From positions 1 to 5,283 of the forward strand of contig JAFLJW010000392.1 of the NCBI GenBank assembly GCA_022712815.1: a stretch of DNA of 5,283 nt, written 5' to 3'. Both the position numbers and the translations under genes were made by a program. Every line of letters begins with the position of its first letter. Positions within the stretch are counted from its first letter, which is position 1. Below are positions 1 to 5,283 of the stretch, in pieces. The notes under the pieces were generated by a model, which did not search any database, was not told the DNA's origin, and was given only the letters and a program-made list of their open reading frames with translations. The stretch is from Pseudodesulfovibrio sp. (GTDB lineage: Bacteria > Desulfobacterota > Desulfovibrionia > Desulfovibrionales > Desulfovibrionaceae).

Positions 1-1
1 A

Positions 2-997
2 ATTATGGAACTGCCCGGGCGCATATCCGCAGTCAGAAACGCCGAGGTCAGAGCCCGTGTGGCTGGCATACTGCTCAGCCGTAACTTCGAAGAAGGTAGC
101 TACATCGAGAAGGGGCAAACTCTCTTCCACATTGACCCGGCCTCATCTTTGGCCGCCCGGGCCCAGGCCACGGCTGATCTTGCCAAGGCGGAAGCCAGCA
201 TGTTGGACTACGAGGCCACCCAGAACCGCTACCGCCCTCTGCTCGCGGCCAAAGTGATCAGCCAGCAGGACTACGACACAGCTGCCGCCAACTACAAGGT
301 TGCCAAGGCGGAAAAAGAGGCCGCCGAAGCTGCGGTCAGGACTGCCACCCTGAACCTGAGCTATGCCACGGTTAAAGCACCCATCTCGGGCAAAATCGGG
401 GCCGCTTACGTCACCGAGGGTTCCTTGGTAGGCAAAAACGAGGCTACTGCCCTGGCCAAGATACAGCAACTCGATCCCATCTATGCGGACCTGAATCAGC
501 CCGTGACCGAGTACCTCCAGATGCGATCCGCCATGAACGCGAGCAAAAAATCCGGCGAGAAGCCCGAAGTTTGGGTCCACATCGAAAATGTGAACTACAC
601 CGAGAAAGGCCGTTTGCTCTTTTCCGACGTATCCGTAAATGAAAAGACCGGCCAAGTTTCCTTGCGTTGCGAATTCCCCAACAAGGAAGGGATGCTTTTG
701 CCCGGCTTGTTCGTTCGTATCCAGATCAAGCTGCCCGAGGACGGTAGCACCATCTACATTCCTCAACGTGCGGTCGCCATGTCCGTGACCGGAGATTCCA
801 CCGTCTATGTACTGGACGATCAGGACATTGTTCAGGTCCGGCAGGTCAAGACCGGTGAGATGCGAGACAATCTGTGGCAGATCGTGGAAGGGATCCAACC
901 GGGCGACCGGCTGGTGGTCAACGGTGCCGGCAAGGTCAAGTCCGGCATGAAGGTCTCCCCCAACCAGAGCGGTCCTGACAAGGCAGTCAAGCAGTAG
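2..997 (+). CDS. RND efflux periplasmic adaptor subunit (AcrA/MexA-type membrane fusion protein), 5'-truncated
   Basis: This is the periplasmic adaptor that links an RND pump to an outer-membrane channel. The reading frame is open to the left edge, so the signal peptide, lipobox and true start lie outside; the ATG at 5 falls inside the conserved 'ELPGR' strand and is not a start. AcrA of E. coli is 397 aa, so roughly 40-60 residues are missing. Numbering from the codon at 5: first lipoyl half at about 2-47 (AEVRARVAGILL, EEGSYIEKGQ, FHIDPA); alanine-rich alpha-hairpin at about 48-117; second lipoyl half from 'VKAPISGKIG' (123-132); beta-barrel at about 155-250; membrane-proximal domain at 251-318 (YIPQRAV, GIQPGDRLVVNG). 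The hairpin tip has R75, L79 and S86, matching the TolC-docking R-x3-L-x6-S motif. The gene ends in tandem TAG TAG codons, and the pump gene starts 45 nt later, implying one transcript. Family assignment is firm; the substrate is unknown. Confidence 0.95.
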   Translation: MMELPGRISAVRNAEVRARVAGILLSRNFEEGSYIEKGQTLFHIDPASSLAARAQATADLAKAEASMLDYEATQNRYRPLLAAKVISQQDYDTAAANYKVAKAEKEAAEAAVRTATLNLSYATVKAPISGKIGAAYVTEGSLVGKNEATALAKIQQLDPIYADLNQPVTEYLQMRSAMNASKKSGEKPEVWVHIENVNYTEKGRLLFSDVSVNEKTGQVSLRCEFPNKEGMLLPGLFVRIQIKLPEDGSTIYIPQRAVAMSVTGDSTVYVLDDQDIVQVRQVKTGEMRDNLWQIVEGIQPGDRLVVNGAGKVKSGMKVSPNQSGPDKAVKQ

Positions 998-1030
998 TAG
1001 TCAGCAACCTCATACGCAACAATCCATTTT

Positions 1031-1036
1031 CAGGAA
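1031..1036 (+). promoter_or_regulatory. Ribosome binding site of the RND pump gene
   Basis: CAGGAA contains an AGGA core 7 nt before the ATG at 1043. It fixes that ATG as the pump start, which also gives the canonical N-terminus 'MSDFFINRP' of this family. The 45-nt gap shows no promoter or terminator that I can support. Confidence 0.6.
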
Positions 1037-1042
1037 TCCCAT

Positions 1043-4000
1043 ATGTCAGATTTTTTTATCAACAGGCCTAACTTCGCTTGGGTCGTGGCTATTTTCATTT
1101 CCTTGGGGGGCATTCTGGCCATCCCGTCCTTGCCGGTGGAAAAATTCCCGCAAGTGGCCCCGCCGCAGATCGCCATCTCGCTGGTCTATCCAGGAGCCTC
1201 GGCCTCCATCCTCACCGATACGGTTGTCAGCCAGATCGAAGAGAAACTTAACGGAGCCAAAGGACTGCTGTATTATGAGTCAACCAGCTACTCCAACGGC
1301 ACAGCGGATATCACGGTCACGTTCAAGCCCGGCACCGATCCGGACTTCGCTCAGGTTGACGTGCAGAACCGGCTTTCCAACGCGGAATCGAGTCTGCCTC
1401 AAGCCGTTCTCGACCACGGCATCAAGGTGGAGCAGACCAGCTCTGGCTTCCTGATGGCTTACGCCATGGTTTACACCGACGGCAACGAAAACCGGGACTC
1501 GCAACTTCTGGCGGACCTCATGGCCCGTAACGTAAACAACGAAATCCGTCGCGTGGATGGCGTGGGCAAGGTCCAGTTCTTTGCTGCGGAAAGTGCCATG
1601 CGAGTTTGGGTTAATCCACAAAAATTGCTCGGCTACGAGCTGTCCATCGCCGATGTTAACTCGGCCATCCTAGCCCAAAACATTCAAGTTCCCGCAGGCA
1701 GTTTCGGCACCAGGCCCGGCAATGTTGACCAGGAATTATCGGCCACCCTGATTGTTCAGGGCATGCTGGAAAACCCCGAGGAATTCGGCCGCATCGTACT
1801 GCATGCCGATATCGACGGATCGGTAGTCCGGCTGTCCGACGTGGCTCGCATCGAGGTCGGTCCGGAGTCCTACAACTTCCAGTCCCGGCTTAACGGCAGG
1901 GACACGGCGGTAGCGGCGGTGCAGTTGGCCCCGGGCGGCAATGCTCTGGGTACGGTGGAACGTGTCCGGGCACGGCTCGACGAAATCCAGACGACCTTGC
2001 CCGCGGGAGTTACGCTGGAGATACCACTCGATACGTCCAAATTCGTAGACGTGGCCATCGAAAAGGTGGTTCACACCCTGATTGAGGCCATAGTTCTGGT
2101 CTTTCTGGTCATGTTCCTGTTTCTACAGAATTTTCGCTACACCGTGATCCCATCCATCGTGGTACCCGTCTGCCTGCTGGGTACATTTGGCGTCATGTAC
2201 GCGATAGGATTCTCCATCAATATGATGACCATGTTCGGCATGGTTTTGGCCATCGGTATCCTGGTCGACGATGCCATTGTGGTAGTGGAAAATGTGGAAC
2301 GCATTATGTCTACGGAGGGATTGTCACCCAAGGAAGCCACAAGCAAAGCCATGAAGCAGATATCCGGGGCCATCGTGGGCATTACCCTGGTACTGTCCGC
2401 TGTATTTTTCCCGCTGGGCTTCATGAGTGGATCGGTGGGCATCATCTACCGCCAATTCGCAGTCTCCGTGGCCGTGTCCATCCTCATCTCCGGATTCCTG
2501 GCCCTGACCATGACCCCGGCTCTGTGCGCTACGCTGCTCAAACCCGTGGCCAAAGGATCCCACGAAACCAAGGAAGGCTTTTTCGGCTGGTTCAACCGCC
2601 GCTTCGACACGCTTGGCACGAGGTACCAGAGACTGACCAGCTTTCTGATAAACCGAACCGGGCGGATGATGCTCATCTACATGGTCATCCTGATTGTCCT
2701 CGGCTATGCGTACATGCGCCTGCCGTCCGCCTTTGTGCCGTCTGAGGACCAAGGCAGAATGATCATCAGCATGCAGTTGCCCCCGGGTGCCACCTATTCA
2801 CGGACACTGACTCAGGCAAAAAAGATGGAAGAGTTCCTCAACGACGACCCCGCCATTGACAACGCCTTTGCCGTGCTTGGCTTCAGCTTCTCCGGCCAAG
2901 GTCTGAACGCTGCCGCTGTCTTCCCCATGTTCAAGGACTGGTCCGAACGCGGCGAAGGTGAGTCGGCCGATGATCTGATCCTCAAGGCAAACATTTTCTT
3001 ATCGACCATTGACGATGGGTTTGCCTTTGCCGTCAACCCGCCGCCAATCGACGGCCTGGGCAACACCGGCGGTTTTGCCCTCCGTCTGGAGGATAAGGCA
3101 GGCGTGGGCCGCGCAATTCTGGGCAAAGCCGCAGGCATGGTCCTGCAACAGGCAAACGCCTCGCCCTTGTTAGCCTATGCCCGTCTGGACGGATTGCCCG
3201 ACGCCCCCCAGCTCCGCCTGGAAATCGACCGCGAACAGGCCGAGACCCTGGGTGTCAGCTTCCGCGATATCAACACCATCCTGTCCAGTGCCTTCGGCTC
3301 CAGAATGATCAATGATTTCGCCAACAATGGAAGGATGCAAAGTGTGGTCGTTCAGGCCGACTCCGAGTACCGACGAAACCCGGAAAGCCTCAACAAACTT
3401 TACGTGCCCAACTCCACCGGTGACCAAGTTCCTCTGACTTCGGTGATCAGAACCAAATGGGAAACCGGACCGGTGCAGGTGGTCCGCTACAACGGATACC
3501 CAAGCTATAAAATCACAGGCAGCCCCGCCCCGGGCAGCAGTTCGGGTGAGGTCCTGACCGAGATAGAGCGAATCATGCAAAATCTGCCCAAGGGCATCGG
3601 CTATGAATGGACCGGACTCTCCTATCAGGAGAAGCAGTCCGGTTCACAGGCTCCAATGCTCTTCTCTCTGGCCCTGCTCGTGGTGTTCCTGCTGCTGGTA
3701 GCCCTGTACGAAAGTTGGGCCATCCCGCTGTCGGTCATGCTTATCGTGCCCATCGGGGCCTTGGGGTCCGTGGCCGTGGTCACCCTGCTGGACATGCCCA
3801 ACGACGTGTACTTCAAGGTCGGCCTGATCACCATTATCGGCCTGGCTGCCAAAAACGCCATCCTGATCGTGGAATTCGCCAAGGAGCTTCACGACAACGG
3901 CATTGGACTCAAGGAAGCCGCCATCCAGGCCGCACGATTGCGCTTCCGCCCGATCATCATGACCTCTCTGGCCTTCATTCTGGGCGTCATCCCCCTGGCC

Positions 4001-4192
4001 ATCGCCACCGGGGCCGGAGCGGCCAGCCAAAGGGCCATCGGCACGGGCGTCATCGGCGGCATGTTGAGTGCCTCGGTGCTCGGCATCATCTTCGCACCGG
4101 TCTTCTTCGTCGGGGTCCTGTCCCTAGCCGAACGCTTCCGAGGCGGTAGTCGTAAAACAGGCGAAGCCCCAGCCAACACGCCATCCGAATAG
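1043..4192 (+). CDS. RND multidrug efflux permease, HAE1 family (AcrB/MexB-type proton antiporter)
   Basis: This is the inner-membrane pump, a trimer in this family, that exports drugs or other amphiphiles from periplasm and outer leaflet in exchange for protons. It is complete at 1049 aa, the same length as E. coli AcrB. TM1 is near residues 10-28, followed by porter domains, then TM2-TM6 from about 341. A cytoplasmic linker (about 500-520, 'GFFGWFNRRF') leads to TM7, the second porter half, and TM8-TM12. The proton-relay residues are all present: D409 and D410 in 'GILVDDAIVVVENVER', K937 in 'LAAKNAILIVEFAKE', R967, and T974 in 'RFRPIIMTSLAF'; these match AcrB D407/D408/K940/R971/T978. Pocket phenylalanines F136, F180, F609, F614, F616 and F627 align with AcrB F136/F178/F610/F615/F617/F628, and the switch loop reads 'GFSFSGQGLN' (613-622). 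No frameshift or lost catalytic residue is seen, so it should be functional. It is not a heavy-metal (CusA-type) pump, since the length and relay pattern fit HAE1. The exact substrate range cannot be read from sequence. Confidence 0.97.
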   Translation: MSDFFINRPNFAWVVAIFISLGGILAIPSLPVEKFPQVAPPQIAISLVYPGASASILTDTVVSQIEEKLNGAKGLLYYESTSYSNGTADITVTFKPGTDPDFAQVDVQNRLSNAESSLPQAVLDHGIKVEQTSSGFLMAYAMVYTDGNENRDSQLLADLMARNVNNEIRRVDGVGKVQFFAAESAMRVWVNPQKLLGYELSIADVNSAILAQNIQVPAGSFGTRPGNVDQELSATLIVQGMLENPEEFGRIVLHADIDGSVVRLSDVARIEVGPESYNFQSRLNGRDTAVAAVQLAPGGNALGTVERVRARLDEIQTTLPAGVTLEIPLDTSKFVDVAIEKVVHTLIEAIVLVFLVMFLFLQNFRYTVIPSIVVPVCLLGTFGVMYAIGFSINMMTMFGMVLAIGILVDDAIVVVENVERIMSTEGLSPKEATSKAMKQISGAIVGITLVLSAVFFPLGFMSGSVGIIYRQFAVSVAVSILISGFLALTMTPALCATLLKPVAKGSHETKEGFFGWFNRRFDTLGTRYQRLTSFLINRTGRMMLIYMVILIVLGYAYMRLPSAFVPSEDQGRMIISMQLPPGATYSRTLTQAKKMEEFLNDDPAIDNAFAVLGFSFSGQGLNAAAVFPMFKDWSERGEGESADDLILKANIFLSTIDDGFAFAVNPPPIDGLGNTGGFALRLEDKAGVGRAILGKAAGMVLQQANASPLLAYARLDGLPDAPQLRLEIDREQAETLGVSFRDINTILSSAFGSRMINDFANNGRMQSVVVQADSEYRRNPESLNKLYVPNSTGDQVPLTSVIRTKWETGPVQVVRYNGYPSYKITGSPAPGSSSGEVLTEIERIMQNLPKGIGYEWTGLSYQEKQSGSQAPMLFSLALLVVFLLLVALYESWAIPLSVMLIVPIGALGSVAVVTLLDMPNDVYFKVGLITIIGLAAKNAILIVEFAKELHDNGIGLKEAAIQAARLRFRPIIMTSLAFILGVIPLAIATGAGAASQRAIGTGVIGGMLSASVLGIIFAPVFFVGVLSLAERFRGGSRKTGEAPANTPSE

Positions 4193-4204
4193 GTTTGTCA
4201 AACC
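4192..4204. repeat. Perfect 13-bp palindrome (6-1-6) overlapping a -35-like element; candidate operator
   Basis: GGTTTG-T-CAAACC is a perfect dyad that begins on the last base of the pump stop codon. The 1-nt centre is too tight for a full RNA hairpin, so a protein-binding DNA site is more likely than a terminator. It covers the TTGTCA at 4195-4200. The operator role is inference. Confidence 0.5.
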
Positions 4205-4223
4205 GACTCCGGCGGGATATGCT
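4195..4223 (+). promoter_or_regulatory. Candidate sigma70-type promoter for the two-component genes
   Basis: TTGTCA (4195-4200; 5 of 6 to TTGACA) is separated by 17 bp from TATGCT (4218-4223; 4 of 6 to TATAAT). Transcription would start near 4229-4231, about 45 nt before the regulator ATG. This would let the regulator and kinase be expressed apart from the pump genes. The spacing is ideal but the -10 is imperfect, and no experiment is available. Confidence 0.4.
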
Positions 4224-4241
4224 CAACAGCAGTCCCGCCGG
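4209..4241 (+). repeat. GC-rich inverted repeat (9-bp perfect stem); hairpin or operator, not a classic terminator
   Basis: Arms CCGGCGGGA (4209-4217) and TCCCGCCGG (4233-4241) are exact reverse complements around a 15-nt loop. A flanking C4207-G4243 pair and a T4208-G4242 wobble extend the stem, and GCT/AGC (4221-4223 with 4228-4230) can pair inside the loop. There is no T-tract after the right arm, so it does not look like a standard Rho-independent terminator. It could be a 3'-end stabiliser or partial terminator for the pump mRNA, or a DNA site, since the candidate -10 lies in its loop. Confidence 0.55.
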
Positions 4242-4247
4242 GGCCAG

Positions 4248-4260
4248 AACGCATTGCGTT
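4248..4260. repeat. Second perfect 13-bp palindrome (6-1-6) upstream of the response regulator
   Basis: AACGCA-T-TGCGTT is an exact dyad, 14 nt before the regulator start codon. AACGC recurs at 4269-4273, 21 bp downstream, so GCGTT (4256-4260) can pair with either copy. It may be a regulator-binding site or part of a leader-RNA switch; both are inference. Confidence 0.45.
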
Positions 4261-4274
4261 ATCGAGAAAACGCC

Positions 4275-4955
4275 ATGAATATATACATACTGCTAGTGGA
4301 AGATGACCTTGATCTTGCCGCCTCACTCATCGAATACCTTGAATTGGAAGGCATCACCTGTGACCATGCCGCCAACGGCATCCACGGACTGCAACTCGCC
4401 CGGGAATGTAAATACGACGTCATCGTGCTCGACCTCATGCTCCCCAAGCTCAACGGCCTGAGCATGTGCTCCAAACTTCGGAGCGACGGCCTGGATGTTC
4501 CGGTGCTGATGACCACCGCCCGGGACACTCTGGACGACAAGATCGAGGGCTTTGAATCCGGGGTGGACGACTACCTCGTCAAGCCTTTTGCCATCAAGGA
4601 ACTGCTGATTCGCGTCCAGGCCCTCGCCAAACGCAGAAGCAGCCAGGCGAGACGGTACGTGATCGGCGATCTGGAGGTGAATACGGAGCAGCATCAGGCC
4701 ACTCGTGCGGGGGTGAAGCTGGCTCTTTCCCCTAAGGAATGGGCCCTGCTGGAATACATGGTCAAGATGAGCCCGAACATCGCCCTGCGGGATGAGATGC
4801 AGCGAGCCGTATGGGGCGAGTCCCTGCCCGCAAGCGACAGCCTCAAAGTGCACATACACAAATTGCGGCAAAAGGTGGACAAGCCCTTTTCACAGCCCCT
4901 GATCAAAACTGTCCCCGGCGTGGGATTCGTCATAAAGGAACCAAGTGAAGTGTAG
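4275..4955 (+). CDS. OmpR/PhoB-family DNA-binding response regulator
   Basis: This is a cytoplasmic transcription factor activated by phosphoryl transfer from a partner kinase. It is 226 aa, typical of the family. The receiver domain (about 1-118) has the acidic pair D10/D11, phospho-acceptor D53 in 'IVLDLMLPKLNG', T81 in 'LMTTAR', Y100, and K103 in 'DDYLVKPF'. The C-terminal winged helix (about 128-222) has 'LSPKEWALLEYM', the recognition-helix region 'DSLKVHIHKLRQKV' (188-201) and the wing 'IKTVPGVGFVI'. I chose ATG 4275 because 'MNIYILLVEDD' puts beta-1 at the N-terminus as usual. A TTG at 4254 would add seven residues ahead of the fold and lies inside a palindrome. The Shine-Dalgarno is weak (GAG at 4264-4266), so translation may be modest or controlled. 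The gene follows the pump by 82 nt and overlaps the kinase start, so it probably regulates this efflux operon. All phosphorylation residues are intact. Confidence 0.95.
   Translation: MNIYILLVEDDLDLAASLIEYLELEGITCDHAANGIHGLQLARECKYDVIVLDLMLPKLNGLSMCSKLRSDGLDVPVLMTTARDTLDDKIEGFESGVDDYLVKPFAIKELLIRVQALAKRRSSQARRYVIGDLEVNTEQHQATRAGVKLALSPKEWALLEYMVKMSPNIALRDEMQRAVWGESLPASDSLKVHIHKLRQKVDKPFSQPLIKTVPGVGFVIKEPSEV
4935..4940 (+). promoter_or_regulatory. Ribosome binding site that decides the kinase start (GTG 4945)
   Basis: AAGGAA lies inside the end of the regulator gene and places an AAGGA core 5 nt before GTG 4945. The later ATG at 4978 is preceded only by an A-rich stretch with no Shine-Dalgarno, so the GTG is the better start. 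Confidence 0.6.
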
Positions 4956-5283
4956 GCGAAGCTTAAAAAAAACGATCATGTCCTACTTCGTACTCACATG
5001 CGTGGTACTGGTGATCGGATACACCATTTTTCTGAGCCACTATTTGACCCGCGGCTTCTCGCTCTTTGTAGAATTCCGCCTGGAGGAGGTCGCCGGGAAC
5101 TACCTACACGCATTCGCCAGGGACACCAAGACACCGTTGCCGATAGAGGGCCCCATCAAAGGCTACGGTCGGTATGACGATTTGCCTGCCGACATCCGCG
5201 CGGCCACCACGCCCAACCAACTCAAGAAGCAGCTATTCACATACGTCCACAATGACAACAAACACTATGAAATTTACAGTTTT
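4945..5283 (+). CDS. Sensor histidine kinase, N-terminal part (3'-truncated by window edge)
   Basis: The frame is open from GTG 4945 to the last base (113 codons) and is read in a different frame from the regulator, overlapping its end by 11 nt. The N-terminus is basic (MKCRRSLKKT), followed by one hydrophobic helix at about residues 11-31 (IMSYFVLTCVVLVIGYTIFL). A hydrophilic, presumably periplasmic, segment follows from about 34 and includes 'YDDLPADIRA' (77-86) and 'TYVHNDNKHYEIYSF' at the edge. This topology is that of a two-TM sensor kinase. HAMP, H-box and ATPase domains would lie beyond the window, so kinase identity rests on topology plus position after an OmpR-type regulator. An alternative start is ATG 4978 (102 codons), which would remove the basic leader but has no ribosome site. 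It is the likely partner of the regulator just upstream; the ligand is unknown. Confidence 0.82.
   Translation, partial: MKCRRSLKKTIMSYFVLTCVVLVIGYTIFLSHYLTRGFSLFVEFRLEEVAGNYLHAFARDTKTPLPIEGPIKGYGRYDDLPADIRAATTPNQLKKQLFTYVHNDNKHYEIYSF

Noticed and set aside
180..313. 14-nt direct repeat TTGCCAAGGCGGAA at 180-193 and 300-313
   Set aside because: Both copies encode 'AKAE' in the two arms of the adaptor's coiled-coil hairpin, in the same frame 120 nt apart; coding constraint explains it better than a mobile or regulatory repeat.
143..898. 251-aa antisense open frame opposite the adaptor gene
   Set aside because: It lies wholly opposite a clear AcrA-type coding sequence, is rich in Gly/His/Val with no recognisable domain, and fits a codon-bias shadow.
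998..1042. Possible promoter or terminator between adaptor and pump
   Set aside because: The 45-nt gap has only a second in-frame TAG and the pump ribosome site; no paired -35/-10 or stable hairpin was seen.
3607..4149. 180-aa same-strand frame inside the 3' part of the pump gene
   Set aside because: It overlaps the conserved TM8-TM12 region including the K937 and R967/T974 motifs in another frame; its Arg/Gly/His-rich composition is typical of an out-of-frame GC-rich reading.
4209..4250. Rho-independent terminator after the pump gene
   Set aside because: The stem is good, but the downstream sequence (GGCCAGAACG) has no T-tract, so it is recorded as an inverted repeat of uncertain role.
4254..4277. 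TTG at 4254 as the response regulator start
   Set aside because: It would add seven residues before the first beta strand, has no convincing ribosome site, and lies in the centre of the 4248-4260 palindrome. ATG 4275 fits the family N-terminus.
4323..4871. 182-aa antisense frame opposite the response regulator
   Set aside because: The sense strand encodes an intact receiver plus winged-helix protein; the antisense translation shows no family features.

Overview
The window carries most of a tripartite RND multidrug efflux operon followed by a two-component regulatory pair. All genes are on the + strand and packed closely: an AcrA-type periplasmic adaptor (5' end outside the window), a complete AcrB-type inner-membrane pump (1049 aa), a complete OmpR-family response regulator, and the first 113 codons of a membrane sensor histidine kinase that runs off the right edge. 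Both the adaptor and the pump are of the Gram-negative hydrophobe/amphiphile efflux (HAE1) type, so the host is a Gram-negative bacterium, most likely a proteobacterium. Codon use is moderately GC-rich. A Desulfovibrionaceae-like host is possible, but that is an impression and not something the sequence proves.

Layout: 2-997 adaptor (C-terminal 331 codons, ending in tandem TAG stops); a 45-nt gap; 1043-4192 pump; an 82-nt gap (4193-4274); 4275-4955 response regulator; and the histidine kinase, best started at a GTG at 4945 that overlaps the regulator's end by 11 nt. No stretch longer than 300 bases lacks a gene. No outer-membrane TolC-type channel gene lies inside the window.

How they work together: the adaptor should bridge the trimeric proton-driven pump to a TolC-like channel, and its hairpin tip carries the R-x3-L-x6-S pattern used for TolC docking. 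The kinase/regulator pair lies directly downstream in the same direction and probably controls the efflux genes, although it could be autonomous.

The pump and regulators are otherwise ordinary. The least ordinary stretch is the short gap between them. It contains three perfect inverted repeats (4192-4204, 4209/4241, 4248-4260), a sigma70-like promoter (TTGTCA, 17 bp, TATGCT) threaded through the first two, and a repeated AACGC that allows two mutually exclusive small hairpins next to the regulator's start codon. I see no wholly new system here; this compact control region is what most merits a second look.
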